Source: Hofstenia miamia
Lineage: Eukaryota; Xenacoelomorpha; Acoela; Hofsteniidae
Assembly (NCBI GenBank): GCA_900660155.1
Contig: CABFPE010000009.1
Coordinates: 2,284,963 to 2,348,962, forward strand
Reading direction: 5' to 3'
DNA length: 64,000 bases
The translations under genes and the position numbers were made by a program. Of the stretch, positions 12,246-25,098 are shown piece after piece. Below the pieces are notes generated by a model. That model ran no database searches. It saw nothing but the letters and a program-made list of their open reading frames with translations, and was not told where the DNA came from. How positions within the stretch are numbered: position 1 is the first letter of the stretch; the number at the start of each line of letters is the position of its first letter.

Positions 12246-13153
12246 CTTGTGAACTTAGGTTTTAAATAGTTTTTTTGGTTAGATGCATAATTTTTGTGAG
12301 GGGAACCATTAAAATTTTACATTTATAATATTTATTGGAAGCCAAGTATAACAAATATCTTTGAAAAAGTTTAGCATTTCTATAAATTTTTGCGTTAATT
12401 CACTTGAATTTGGCATTAATCCCATTACATTTTAGATTTTGTAATAAACCCAACAAGGATCACTTAATTAAAAACTTAAATTCTCTGTTATTTTATAGAA
12501 ATTGGTTAATTTATCAGATGAATCACGGTTTTAGTTTGAACAAATATTTCATAACGAATTAATTGTTTCAAAAATTTGGAAGACATAGAGGGCCTAGCAA
12601 AAAGATCACATATATGTATTAGCTGCGGCTCCAGAAAAAATAATGGTATATGAACTGATAAATTATTAGTTTTCCCATTTTGCATGTATATATTTATGCA
12701 AGGGAATGTGTTTCAATATGCATAAGAAAGAACATTTAACATAGGATCGAAATATTTATTCAACAAAGTTCACACCAAACTTTATGAAATTTATTTTAGA
12801 AAATTTGGCTGATTTCATTGTTAAGGCTTTGCAAGCATTGCATTTTCACTTAAAATATTTAATTTTTGAGAAAAATTTTTTCAAATATCAACAATAAAGT
12901 TGTTGCCATATGGCATATATGCAATTCTAGAGTTTGCTACAATCTGATAACAATTTTTAAGTCTGAATTTGTTGAATTTGATTGAAGAAATTTATGCAGT
13001 GATCTTGACTGAAGGATTTTTGAATATGTTCGATAACATTGCTCCTTATGAGACAGTGCGTAATCATATTCTGTTAAAGATATTGTAGAACTATTTATGG
13101 TTTCTCCATTCTAAGATTTTTTAGTGAAACTGGAGCAACAATTTGAGAAGATT
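12246..13153. other. non-coding stretch
   Basis: A+T-rich, no frame or repeat of note. Confidence 0.6.
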
Positions 13154-13273
13154 TTATGAATGCATCACAACCAGCATAATGAAAACCACTTCATTAGCAA
13201 ATTCATTTTTGCGTGCATAGTTCTCGAAATCTTGACTACGCCATTTATACCAAATAGCATATTTGTAGTCCAT
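13154..13273 (-). CDS. small ORF, unidentified
   Basis: ATG-to-stop minus-strand frame of 39 codons, MDYKYAIWYKWRSQDFENYA at the start and a hydrophobic end (VVFIMLVVMHS). The first half reads like protein (W, Y, charged residues). Possibly an exon start, possibly chance. Confidence 0.2.
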   Translation of the reverse strand: MDYKYAIWYKWRSQDFENYARKNEFANEVVFIMLVVMHS

Positions 13274-15776
13274 TTCAATACCGTTACATATATTTCAAAT
13301 ATACTCCAAAATTAGAGAGAAACTATATATTTTGCTTGAATCTCTTTCGCTGGAATCTACAAAGGGAACATTCCGCTTGATAGAGAAGCTTTAGGAGAAC
13401 TATAGTTAATTTCTTTATTTGTTTGCCATATAAGCTTTTTACCATGTACAACGAGAAATAGGGTGCTGAATTTCAAGTTGTCCATGTTTTTCCATTTTTC
13501 TGAAGTTAAATATTGATTGAGAAGATCACTGGAAAAATGTGGTGCATTAATTAAATTATGACATATATATTTTGGATGTCTTAAAGTGAATTGTTTTCAG
13601 TACTACTCATACCATGTGTTACCTCATTACAATTGTAGCCAAGCGCTTTATTACAATCATTGACCGACCTACTTAAGTCGACGATTATATATATATATAT
13701 ATATATAAATTTTTTTTGCAAAATTAAAGTTTTTTAATTAATTTTTTCAGGGACGTATAATTTTTTTGCTTTTGGGATTAAAACTATGGGATCTTTTCTT
13801 TAAAAAAAATTTGCAAAAAGCAGATAAATTTATAAAAAAAGAATTTTAAAAATTTTTTATCCCCTAGGGGAAAAATTTTTCCCTTTGGGTATAAAGGGCT
13901 AGATAAAACACTGTCCCAAAAAAGTGAAATAAAATTTTTTTTGTTTTTTTTGCAAATTTCCACCCCCCACCCCTTGGATTTCCCACTGACATGTATCTCA
14001 AAAAAATATTTTTAAAACAAAAAAAAACTAAAAATAAATTTAAAATTGATACACTCATTTAAACAAACGAAAAAGTGTATTTTGCCTGAAATTAGGATAT
14101 CAGTAAGAAAATTTATTGCAATAACGACAATTGCGAAAATTGTTTACTGATGGAATGCAAAATGTTAGAGTGCTTATGGAAATATGCAATAACAATGAAC
14201 TAAAGGTCAACTAGCCAGTTCGATAATACCTAAAGTAACGCTTACAATCAAGAGTTAAAAAGGTGGTAGACGCTTAAATGACAAAAAGGTTCCATATTTA
14301 CATTTTATAGGTTTTTTCAAGATAGCAGAAATAAATGAATAAATTTAAAGGAAATTTCTGAGAAAGAAAATGAAATACTTTTAACATTCAAGTCAAATTA
14401 GATAGACACATAATCATCTAAAAATAATGGAAATAGATATAGTTAAGTTACTGCATACTAGCCAGATATGTTCGTTTTTAAGCCTTAAATTATATATAGC
14501 CTGCCTAATTTGTTGGATAGAAATATAAATTATTTTACACTACGACTAGTTTTTTCAAAAATATGTTTGCACACGCTTATGTCATAGAAAATAGACCAAA
14601 TATGTCTATTTAAAAATACATCATTTTGCTGTGTCAGTTAAATGTTAAATGTAGAAATAGTAAGAGATGTGTTTTCAATGGTTAATAGTATAGGAAAGCC
14701 AGACATTCACAACAATTTCCAAGAATTTCAACTTTCTTAAACGTTGATTGATTTTAAGCAAACATTAAACAACATCAAGTTTGAAATATGGTAAGCCCAT
14801 GAGATAAAAATTTAGCATTTGCTGATTTCTTTCAACTTTGATAAACTAAGAATTTGTATAAAGGAGACATTATTACCAAGGCGTCAGCGAATTCAATGCC
14901 CTAGTACCAGGTGCTGCATTTTACAAGCGAATATGTTTCCCCGCAAAGATTTCTTCCTAATATATAATATATTTCTATTTCGATGTATGCACTTAAATTC
15001 CAAAATAAAATAGCATCGTAAGTTTTGGAAAACGTCCTTTTCCATTTTTCAATGCAGTACATTTAGAATAATTTAAGAGAATCAAAACTGTTTACTATAA
15101 ACAACTTAAATTCATAAATTTACTAGTTTTAGAACGTGCTAATCCGAAACAATGAATTTAATAACATAATTTACTTTTCTAATACTTGCTTAGCTTTTCA
15201 GGCTTGAAAAATAATTAATTTAGCGTTTAGGCGAAAGTAAGTATACTTCTTAATGAGCACTTCTTTCCGCAATTAAAATTTGCCTTTGGATGAATTTGCA
15301 TCAATTAAGAAAGAAAAATCAATTTATTGTTTTATAGTTTTTTGCATTTTGCTTAATTAAACAGATCACTTAATGTATTTAACACAAGTAAATGAAGGAA
15401 ATGTTTACTCTCAACTCCTTTAAAAAAGCATGCACAATTCATATTCATGCTTAATTCACAATTTGTACCTTTAAATATTCAATATCATTACCTTCATGTG
15501 AAGATTAAACATGTTATGCAATGTTGATATTAAAGAATCATGAAAAAAATTTAATTTAGATGGTAGAATTACAAACTATTGTAAATTAAAAATGTGGATA
15601 AATTATTTCAATTATGGATTTCACATAAATATCACCTCACTTGCTGAAGTGAGTCAATCAGGAATGCAATAGCCTTTAGCTTTACACATCACAGTAGAAT
15701 TTTTGGGTCATAACAAAAACTATCTACTCATTTACTGTATGTCCTATGTAGATGTAGTGCAATTTTAAGTAGCCCA
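13274..15776. other. mostly non-coding stretch
   Basis: TA tract at 13685-13708; a T-rich/A-rich low-complexity zone at 13709-14060 including cccccaccccttgg; a weak plus-strand exon candidate at 14816-14910 (LLISFNFDKLRICIKET, CCAG|GTGCTG donor). Otherwise nothing. Confidence 0.5.
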
Positions 15777-17060
15777 TTATTATTAATAATATTAATATTA
15801 TTCCTTCTTACAGCCTCTCGCTGGTACGACTCTCAAATTGAGGAACTCATCAGTGCCCAGGTAGTCTTAGATCTTTTTTCAGGACTCTAGCTAACAATGC
15901 TGCCTTTTGTACTACCTCCCCTTCCCACTTCGATAGTCCCAATTCCTTCAATCATCTCTTATGTTTCTTACATAATGCGTCAACTACTACTTTATTCAGT
16001 TTCCACAATCTCTCTATTTCCTCTACCAACTTCCTGTACTTGTCCACCTTATCTTTTTCCTTGCTTTCTACATTTCTGTCGGAATTGCAATGTCTATCCC
16101 TGTTCTTATTACATTTTCTTTGTCTACAACTAATATGTCTGGCCTTCGTGCTTCCATCACTTAGGTAGTCTTTGTTTCTGAAGTTCCACAGCATCTTACC
16201 CATCGAGTTCTCTATGACTCGCTGTGGCTTATTCTCAAGCCACATTTCTCCTGCTTCTAACCTATGCAGCCTACTCAAGCTCTAATATATCCTACGTCTG
16301 AACTTGTAATGCCTTAACTAACACTCATTTTGTGCTAACTTCACACATCCTGCTATCAGATGATCTACAGTCTCAACCTTTTCACAGAGCCTACATTTGC
16401 CAGTTACCTCAGTTTTCTTATCTATGTGCTTCTCTAACCATTTTGTTCTGATTGTTTGCTCCTATGCTGCTATTATCAGTGTGTATATTTCCCTTTTAAG
16501 TAGTGGCCTCCATGTATATACTCCTCCAGTATTATTCATGCATTGCCTTCAGCTTATATATTGTTTGTCTATGTGCTTCTTTCCTACTCTGATATACATG
16601 CTTTTGTACACCATCTGTTCTTCTCTTTCTTAACTCCATTTTTATCTCCGGTATTAGGATGCTTTGCTACTTATTTCTTTAGTCCTAGTGCTTCTACAGC
16701 TTCATTTTTCTTTGCCATGTACAGTACAGTCTATCAACATCTTCATTTAAGTTGAATGCTTTTTCTGTTGCTAACAACTTCAAGATCTCTCTCTATTTCC
16801 TTTGTTCATTTCAATTCTAAATAGCTGTTTTTCTTAATATAATCGAAGTTTTTATTGCTTTGTTATGTCTGTCTTATGCTGTTGCATCTTACCTCGATTG
16901 TCGGCCTTGGTTTTTTTCCAATTTTATCAATACTCTCTTCTACTCTACTTCATTCGTTCTACTGTTATTCTCCTTGTTTGCTTCTTCTAGAGCAAAGAAC
17001 GAATATTTTGGGACCACATCATTTTAATGTTTCTTCTTCCAATTCCAAAACTTGTCAATC
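15777..17060 (-). mobile_element. decayed RLE-type LINE (R2/NeSL-like), 3' part
   Basis: On the minus strand, several frames carry the C-terminal half of a non-LTR retrotransposon polyprotein. In order: AFNLNEDVDRLYMA (post-RT region, near 16730), KREIYTLIIAA with a TKWLEKHIDKKTE block (16420-16500), a CX2CX7HX4C zinc knuckle in KCRLCEKVETVDHLIAGC (about 16350-16410), the LWNF block (about 16190), the restriction-like endonuclease core RPDILVVDKENVIRTGIDIA (about 16090-16150), and the VDKYRKLVEEIERLW helix (about 16010). The frame then runs to a QKAALLARVLKKDLRLPG end near 15870. An (AAT)n tail lies at 15777-15800. Several stops and frameshifts break it, including one between the LWNF block and the nuclease core. 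It is 5'-truncated, with no RT palm seen. Confidence 0.88.
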
Positions 17061-17442
17061 CTTTCTTGGCCAAATGACCACTTCAGATATCAGATGATTG
17101 TAGCATATTTCAACACAAGTTTCCCATGTCCCGTCTCTCAATTTCTTTTAAGTAGAGTATGACAATTGAAGTTCTAACAAAGTTTTGTAGGGGCATGTTT
17201 AACAGTCGACGTTTACTTTTTAAGCATTTGTAGGAGATAGTTCCAAAGTTAAAGACTAGAAGTTATATGTAAAAATTGTTATTACTAATACTAGATGGCA
17301 GACCAGATTCGGAATTAGCAATATTAATAAATCAAGTACACTTCCTCAGGAATTCCTTCATTTGGTGATTAAAAATATATTAATAAAATAACTTGCGCAA
17401 GCAAATAACCTCTTCAAGTTTATCGATTACCAAACTTCACAC

Positions 17443-17531
17443 CTACATTTATTTTTTAAATAGATATTGAAATCCAAGAAGTACTCTCGTAAAACTATTC
17501 GTCGTTGCTCTACGTCAGTATTTCCCTGATC
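17443..17531 (-). CDS. candidate exon, possible GST-like protein, part 2
   Basis: A minus-strand acceptor (aatgaacttttttag) is followed in phase 0 by DQGNTDVEQRRIVLREYFLD then FNIYLKNK, ending at TGTAG|GTGTGA; reading on gives a stop at 17427. It joins in frame to the 18208-18342 exon (phase 0 to 0). The RRIVLREYFLDF helix followed by YLKNK recalls the start of the GST-C-like helices of EEF1E1/AIMP3 (IVQQWLEY, then a YLEDK loop), but with extra residues before it. That likeness is from memory and weak. Confidence 0.33.
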
Positions 17532-17731
17532 CTAAAAAAGTTCATTAAAATATTGCGTTTCTGTCTCCTTAAGAGGAACACAAAAGCAGACATTTGACAG
17601 TTGGTTTAAGTATTTCTGCTGAAGTGGTTAATATATGTTAAAGCTAGAGCATATCTGCAATCGAACGACTTGAAAAATTTTATCGAACTGAAAATGATGA
17701 ACCTTTATGACCTATATATATATATCAAATT

Positions 17732-18207
17732 GTGGAAAAATTGTTTTCAAACTTCGACAACTTCTAATTTTTAAACATTGGCATAAAACTTTTTTGCTGT
17801 ATTTATGATTACTTTTGTAAAAACTTTGGAAAAAATAATTCACTTTATCAGTTGCTATCAAACTACAACCTAAAAAATGTTGCATTAATATGTACACTAA
17901 TTTAAATTGCTAATATTTACCTCCTAACTAAGCTTTTTAACGCCATTGCTAAATAGCCTATATTAATATGAAACAATTATTAAATAAACTAAAAATTTAT
18001 ATCTCATCTATTAAGCAATTAGGTTGAACAATTGGTCAATTTTTGCTTTAATTAAAATTTTTTTCAAGGAAATATTTTAGTACGAAAAATGTTCTGTAAA
18101 TATATCATTCACTGTACTGAGTTGAAGTAACATCATTGGTTTACTGCATGCATTTTAGCAAGGAAGCTACAAATTTGTTAGAAAAATTTCAATTGCATCT
18201 CATTTAC
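17732..18207. other. putative intron of the 17.4-18.3 kb minus-strand gene
   Basis: A+T-rich, no frame. It lies between two phase-compatible candidate exons and includes a T-rich zone before the downstream acceptor. Confidence 0.3.
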
Positions 18208-18342
18208 CTTTAAGGTATTCCATTCATCATAATAATCTGGATTCTCCATAATTTTTTTGATATGTCGTGAGATATTGACATAACCATAGATGATACTACT
18301 CCCATGTAATGTTGAGCATTGTACTAAATTGTACTGCTGCGC
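18208..18342 (-). CDS. candidate exon, possible GST-like protein, part 1
   Basis: 135 bases, exactly 45 codons, between an acceptor (ttttcggtattgcag) and an AAG|GTAAAT donor, both near consensus. Peptide AQQYNLVQCSTLHGSSIIYG, then YVNISRHIKKIMENPDYYDE and WNTLK. The order strand / G-S / G-x-x-x-I-x-x-H-I is like the GST-N-like end of EEF1E1/AIMP3 (LQTNNGPSLTGLTTIAAHL). Phase and direction fit the 17443-17531 exon. The best-bounded exon in the window; the family is only a suggestion. Confidence 0.45.
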
Positions 18343-18442
18343 CTGCAATACCGAAAATGAATAACTATACTTATAAAAAAGGTTCCTATTGTCTGCATTA
18401 CAACTATCCACCGAAGTCCTATTGAGGCAGGGTGCCGTTTTA

Positions 18443-18517
18443 AAGCGGAAGTGAATGAAAAGACACTCCTCTATCCCATGGTGCTTTCAGATGCAAAATT
18501 TACATTTACTTCCGCTT
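18443..18517. other. inverted repeat
   Basis: Arms aagcggaagtgaatg (18443-18457) and catttacttccgctt (18503-18517), one mismatch, 45-base loop. It overlaps a 35-codon minus-strand frame at 18506-18613 (MVDSIKRQIISRRDLICACL) that ends near a GTAAAT donor but whose phase does not fit the next exon. Confidence 0.55.
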
Positions 18518-18619
18518 AGAGAGTTTATCAAAGTCATTATAGAGGACATAATCTAAGCAGGCGCAGATTAAATCTCTTCGTGAAATGATTTGCCTCTTAA
18601 TCGAATCTACCATGAGGAT

Positions 18620-20570
18620 TTCCCCACTGAATAAACCCAGCTAAAGTATACAATATCCATTGCATTTTAGAAATATCGATACATTTTGTGTATGTTGCCT
18701 CATTTTTGGCGCCGCTCATACTACTTATGTCCGCACTTATTAACCTTAAGCCCAATTAAAAGGACAAACCATTTTTGCACATTTTATCCAAACCTATTTG
18801 GACATTTGAAAAACTTGAAGCCTGAATAGGCCTATTTGGGAGCATGATTAATGCAATGTAGAAAATTTCTATTAAAGCGTATTGCTGTGGCTGAAGTAAT
18901 AAATATTTTTTTGAAATTTCGAATTTTTAAAAAAGATATGAACTCTCTCTATGCCTAACGTTAATGTATTTATAACGTTTTAAGCTCGTGGCGGCAATAT
19001 GCATTAATTTGACTGTTTCTTGATATGTGCAGAGATATCACAAACTCATTGAGGCGTGCCGTGTGCAAAGTGAGAGGTAGCGTGAAGGAAGCATAGCATT
19101 ATTTTTTAAACAATAAGCGTTTAAAGTTTTATTAATGAAAAATTTGGAAAAACCACCGGACCTTTTAAATGCATTGTGTGAAAAACGCAAACAATTGAAT
19201 GCACCTCGAAGCCCACATCAAATCTGGGGCATACGCAGGATTTTCTCACGGGAGGAGAATACTTCAGTTTTGATCAACTTGAGTGAACAAAAGCACGGCG
19301 AAATACAGATAATTTTTGCAAAATATTGAAAAATGTACCCTGAAAATGCATCTCATCATGTTATATTCCAATTTTCACTAATTTTTTCAATTTGTTTTTT
19401 TGATTTATTCAATCAAAATCAAAGCCGGGCACCTGACAGGGAGAGCGTTACACTATTTCCCCCTTGAATTTTCCACTGTTACAAGTGCATATTCTAGTAC
19501 GTCTTAACAAAATACAGAAAATTCAAAAATTGTGCGAAGTTTCTGTGATTTATTTTATTATTAATCGCTAGTTGTTGGTATAGATTATCAATGGAAACTA
19601 AGCTACATGAATTACGTAGGATTTTTATCTATTCAGTCTGAACGTTGAATTGGAAGTGTTTCAGTGTGTAAATGAACTGCTGATTAAGTAAGTTGTAAAT
19701 TTAGGGAATTCCTTTTCCTTTCAGTCCTTCTTATATTTTTTGTATTAATGTTTTCGCTATATAGATAATTTTCCTTCAAAATCTACGCTAAATACTTTAC
19801 GCAGTTGTAAATATATTTAAAATTATCAAAAATACATCAATCCAATCGGAATGGTAGGACTATAGACATATTGGATTTGCATGTAGAGGAGATAAAACAC
19901 TTTCGAAATCAGAATTAATTATATGGCAATCAAATATATTATTGGACATTAATGAAGCTCTTTATATCACGTTCTTGCTGAGAGCTTCATTCAAAGATAT
20001 CCGGTCTTTATAAAAGAATGAAAAAATAGAGGATGCCATCAAAGTCGGCAAAAAAGATTTCTTAATCGAATCTCTGTTAGACGCAAAAAACTAAAATTTC
20101 ATTATTTCTCTTTAATATTAACAGGAATTATATGTTTGGTAGCAAATAAACATCGTAACACTCTCTGTATACAATTTTGATTTATTTTCATGGACTGTAA
20201 TACATGTTAATTTGTTGTTTTTGGTGACATTATCATGTGCTTATAGACAACAACACACGTTGCCAACAATTCTCATCTAATGAAATATCGCATGCATGCA
20301 TAATAATTTACTAAAATTTACATTAGAATAAAGTAAATAAATACCATCATTAAAATAAAATATGTAGTAGATGCTTAAAACCTATAGATGGCCATACAAG
20401 AACAGCAAATCCTGTTTTGATAGTGTGTACAAAAAGCCTTTGTTATCTACCGAGCAATGATATTGTTATGCACAAAGAGTATATCATTGGAAGAATGTTT
20501 CTAATATATCGAATTACAAAAACTATTATGGCAAACTCATCTTTAAATTTGCAAAAATCAAACAACGGGT
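18620..20570. other. mostly non-coding stretch
   Basis: Holds one plus-strand 64-codon frame at 19135-19329 (KNLEKPPDLLNALCEKRK, then QIWGIRRIFSREENTS) that is richer in G+C than its flanks but has no splice-site support or recognised relative. Nothing else. Confidence 0.5.
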
Positions 20571-20574
20571 AAAT

Positions 20575-21900
20575 GAGTAAATAAATAAATAAATAGTCAT
20601 TTTATTTCCTGTACATTTATATACAAAAATAACACACATGTAAAGAAGAAAAAATAAAAATAAAATTAAACACAGAAATCCAAAATGCTGTACATTGCTA
20701 GTAGTTTTAGTAAACATCATTTTTAATATATTTTGGTAAGTCGTCATTTCTAAGATAATTTACAACCATTGGTAAAAATGATTTTTGAAAGCGAGTTGTT
20801 CTGAAACATTAAGATAATAATTTCAGAGTGATGATCAACATTATTAATAACATTCTCCACAAACTTGACAAAAATTGTTTTTTAAAATAATCATCTACAA
20901 TTGATACCACTTTTGTTTGGTAAAATTTGACACTGGTAAACTTTATTTAAATAAGTAAGATGTTTTCGCAATTTGGCTTTCTGTTTTTCACTTAAGCAAA
21001 ACCCCAAAAACTATTGATCCATACATGTAGTGAGGCAAGACGAACGATTTGAATAGAATAACTTGTCTAGGATAATCAAGATTTTTGATCATTACATTAA
21101 CATTCTCATCCCATTTTAAATGATCATCAAAATGCAAACCCAGGTATTTTGAATTGTTTACCTTGCTTATGCTTTTGTTCATGATGTTAATAGCTTCATC
21201 AGCAATCTCATCCAAACACTCATTTGAACATCTTTCTTTAAAAATTAATTCTTTGCATTTTACAAGATTAAAAATTACGTTACGACTTTTACAGAAATCC
21301 TCAATTGCAGCAATATCACTTTTGTATAATTCAAAATCATTTATATTGTGAATGGCTTTTAAAATTTTAGTATCATCTGAGTATTTTCTTTAATCACAAT
21401 ATTTGGCCTTCATAGAATTAGTGCTATATTTAAAAAGAGGGCCACTCATAGGCCTCCTCTGTGGTATCCCTACTAAGATATTGGCATATTCTGATCGGAT
21501 TTTACCGTTTTCACACATTGTTTAAACCCATTCTTATAACTACAGAGCCACTTTGTAATCCATCTGTAATTCTCAACTGCAACTTCACTAATATTAGTTA
21601 AAAGAACATTTTGTAAAATAGTATTCGAGCCTAAAGAAAAATTGACAAACATTTAATAAAACATTTACCGCAATCAAGCTTTTAAGTATTTTGTGATTCA
21701 AGCAAAGTAAGGCATCAACAGTCGACATCCCATTTTTGTAGGCAAACTGTTTAACGTCATCAACATCACTAATAATCTCAATTAGGTACTTCAGCGCAGT
21801 TCTATTTAGACATCTCACTGTAATAGGAGTTACTACAACTGGTCTAAGATATTGCATGTTTTCAATGGATGAATCAATTTTTTAGGATGTATCTTGTGTG
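20575..21900 (-). mobile_element. decayed LINE (CR1/jockey-like RT)
   Basis: Minus-strand RT relic, N to C: LRPVVVTPITVRCLNRTALK (about 21790-21850), QFAYKNGMSTVDALLCLNHK (about 21690-21750), a degraded SSAF-like block, GIPQRRPMSGPLF (about 21430-21480, standing for GVPQGxxLSP), YSDDTKI (about 21370-21390, the YADD catalytic site with S for A), VKCKELIFKE, and NNSKYLGLHFDDHLKWDE then KSFVLPHYMYGSIVFG (20990-21160). The 3' UTR is T-rich and ends in a (TTTA)n tail at 20575-20597. Several stops and frameshifts. No endonuclease domain is seen, so it is 5'-truncated. Confidence 0.88.
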
Positions 21901-22240
21901 TAAAAAGTAGTTCACTGAGATAATCTTTAATATAAGCCTGTAGTAATTAATTCAGAATGAAGTCAAGGGCTAGGATGCTTAGATTTAAAATGAAATCTAG
22001 CATTAAGTGGAGAAATTTTAAATATCAGGCGCCCTCATAGCCCTAAATTCAATGAAAGAAGATTGTGCAACCACGTTGAAAATTTTTTGTAAAGAAGGAA
22101 ATTGGTTGTAGCAATTACATTACATGCATGTGCGCTTCATTGAATCTTCCTCATTTGTCAGTTTTGCATTTGATCAAATTTAATGTGAAACATCACTTCG
22201 CGTTACTAACCCCGCTGCAGAGAGTACTCCATCACCTTAG

Positions 22241-22369
22241 CAACTTCATGATCGTGGAGATTTGAGGATACCTCAAGGAAGTTGTGAAAAGTTCACCCAA
22301 GCACTCCAGTTGCTTATTACGCAATACATTAGTTCAGCAACAAATGAAAAAGGAAAAAGGACAGCTTGA
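22241..22369 (+). CDS. candidate terminal exon, unidentified
   Basis: A plus-strand acceptor (ctccatcaccttag) opens phase 0 for 42 codons and a stop: QLHDRGDLRIPQGSCEKF, then TQALQLLITQYISSATNE and a basic KGKR end. Higher G+C than its flanks. No partner exon identified and no family recognised; a transposon origin is not excluded. Confidence 0.3.
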   Translation, partial: QLHDRGDLRIPQGSCEKFTQALQLLITQYISSATNEKGKRTA

Positions 22370-24551
22370 AATTTGTCAACTACATATTGTTAAAAACAAT
22401 ACAGTAGTGGGAATGTCAAGATTGTTACAAGATTAATTGCTACTGCCGACCTTTTAAATTTGCTCTTTGAGTCAGTAGTCTGTTTCCGTACCAAACAAAA
22501 ATACATAGTGCACGCAAAAATGAAAAAAAAATTATGCTTCAGCGTGAAACTTAAAAGTTTTGGCCAGTGATAAAATGAGAAGTATAATTTCTTGCTAAGG
22601 TAATCTTTTCAGATATTTTTCTAGGATTGTTTTTCACTTTAGTTAAAAATTTTGGCCCAATTTTGCTCCGTAAGTAAATGTCTGCAATTCGAAGAATTCC
22701 TTTGACTCGGAATTTTAAAAAAATTTAAATATAAAATGTCAAAACTTTACACGAAAGGTTTTATGTTTTAATTGGCAGTCTGTTTTTGGGGCCATAAACT
22801 TTGAAGTTTTTGGTCAGGCACGTTACCATCTCTGAAGAAAAACCAAGGCCTACTGTAGGCATAGCTGGCGATTTGCCGTAGAATAAGCTAAAATGAGGCA
22901 TTAACATTCACGTCCTCTCATTTATGTAAGAAATTGTTTTAAAAATTAAATGCAACAATTAGTAATTTTATTACAATTATTTAAACGATATTGTATAAAA
23001 ACAATATTAAAAAATGAGGCCATGCATAGTAAGCCAAAAATTTAAAGCTAACATACATTCAAAATAGAGATTAGACAGATTGACCGCTATTATATTCATA
23101 TTTAATACATCTAAGCATTCTACGCGGTGATGCAGCACTTCTACAAGTTTTTTCAATATACTACTTGCATAAGGCCTGACCATTAGGGTAACAATTCACT
23201 GGTTTTAAAGCAAATGCGGTGGTGGTGGTAACGCTTCAGAAGTGGAAAAAAATGTGTTATGTTCTTTATATTGTATACATGCGCAAAATTTTGCAATACA
23301 TTCTATTTTAAACTGTATTTATTGCGTCAATATATTTTTAGTTTCACAAATCATTAAGGCGTCATTAAAGTAGGCCTTGGGTGAAACCATCTAAATTATT
23401 TCAATAGATTTCTACAAAGATTATAAAACTCGTAAGATATTGTGTACATTAAGCGTTTCGCAAACTCTGCACTAAGTAAATTCTTCTCTATATTCGGAAA
23501 ATATAAAAGCTCAACAAGACTCTTAAAATTATTTTACTTTGATTTTTAGATGAATGTTTTGCATTAAGGATGCACTGGTGTGGTTATATTAAGAATAAAT
23601 ATTGACATTTTTTAGTAAATGGCAGTTTACAGAATACTCTAAGCGATTTGTTTCCGCCCTTTTCAATATTATTCCTCTTTAGATGTTTTAATAATAGCAT
23701 AGAATAACATGTTTTCACTTTTATTACACCCTTGTGTATTAAATTTGCGACTTTTATAAATCAAGAGAAAAGAATGAATGACAAATAGAATTGAATAAAT
23801 ACGCAAAAATAACTAGTTTTCATTGGAAACAAAAAGTTTTACAAGTATATATGATTTGCATTGAATTCTTCGGATGTATGTTTCACTTGATATAATACGG
23901 GGGTCCCAATGATCGATGAAATGAAGACTATCCAAAACATTTTTCACTATTGTCAGTAACGGCGGGTGGAACCAAGAAAGATTGGCATGGCCCGTAGCAG
24001 GACAAGACGCGTTCTAAATAAAACTTTGGGTGTACAAAGGGGGTACGGTAAAAATTGTTTTTTGGGCGGTTTTGCCATTACCGTGCACACATTACAATTT
24101 TCTTGCAGCAATAAACATTATGCAACAGTTACAGCATCTTGTATTGTTAACACGCGATGTTTACAAAAGCAAGAAATATTCACTCATGCACCACAAAAAT
24201 AAGAAATTCATTATTATTTATACCTAGAAAATCTATACGGGTATTTCTGTCTTTCTATAGTATTAATAGTATTTAACAAAACTTAGTAACATTCTCCTAA
24301 GTTAGTATTTATTACTGAATCTTTCGCCAATATAGCCTTGTATGTATGTTTTACATGAAAGGTAAAAATATTTCAAAAGAGAAGCCTTAAAACAGTTGAA
24401 ATTAGCGCTTATTTAATTTGATTTTAGGCATACAAGTATATTTAAACAATTGAATTTTAGTTACAATTGAATTTTCGCTTTCTTACGTTGAAAATAAATA
24501 TACATGTATTTTATTTGATATAGGCAATGATCAATTGTGGTTTCATATATA
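22370..24551. other. non-coding stretch
   Basis: A+T-rich. A G+C-richer patch at 23955-24075 (ggcgggtggaacc to gggggtacgg) has two short overlapping plus frames, neither convincing. Confidence 0.55.
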
Positions 24552-25098
24552 CAGGCTGATCATAAAGTCCTTACTGCATTTTCTTTTGCTATGAAAATTC
24601 CATTACAATAATAATTCAATGAAACCAGTTTTATTTGATAATCAATGTAATGGTAAATTACTTCAAGTTGTTTTTAAAATGTTCGTCATTTTGTTCTATG
24701 CATAAATCGCATCTTTCGGGCAGAGATAAAATGGAATTTTTGCACATATGAGAGTCTACTATTATTGCAATTCAGTTTGATTTTTGTAATTAAATCGTTA
24801 AAATCAGCTATAGGTACATTATAAGCTTTTTTCATTAAATTAACAGCACAAAAGGTAGTGAGGTGGCGACAAATCTGGATGTGGCCATCTCTAACTCTCT
24901 ATCTCTAATGACAGCATTTTACAAAGAAATAATTTTAAGTGAAGTCGATGGTGAAGTAATAAAATTCGTATCATCAATACTATTTAAACTAATTTAGCTC
25001 TACATTGGCTATAAAAAATATTTGCTTCATTCAATTATGTTTTGTTATAATATTTTTATGGCAAACGTCAATGCAGTAAAGACTTTATAATCACCCAG
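24552..25098 (-). mobile_element. decayed mariner-like element with TIRs
   Basis: 547 bp flanked by TA at 24550-24551 and 25099-25100. The left end CAGGCTGATCATAAAGTCCT and the reverse complement of the right end (CTGGGTGATTATAAAGTCTT, then TACTGCATT in both) form TIRs of about 30 bp. Minus strand: PDLSPPHYLLC (the SPDLTPxDxFLW motif), KKAYNVPIADFNDLITKIK, and PERCDLCIEQNDEHFKNN (mariner C-terminus) are found in three frames. It is an internally deleted and frameshifted copy, with the N-terminal half of the transposase missing. Confidence 0.87.

Noticed and set aside
15797-15843. Plus-strand exon with acceptor ttccttcttacag and donor CAG|GTAGTC (SRWYDSQIEELISAQ)
   Set aside because: The same DNA on the minus strand is the 3' end of the RLE LINE (QKAALLARVLKKDLRLPG and what follows), so the splice-like sites are coincidental.
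16397-17097. Several plus-strand frames of 70-80 codons rich in Ser, Leu and Phe
   Set aside because: They are antisense to the LINE relic on the minus strand.
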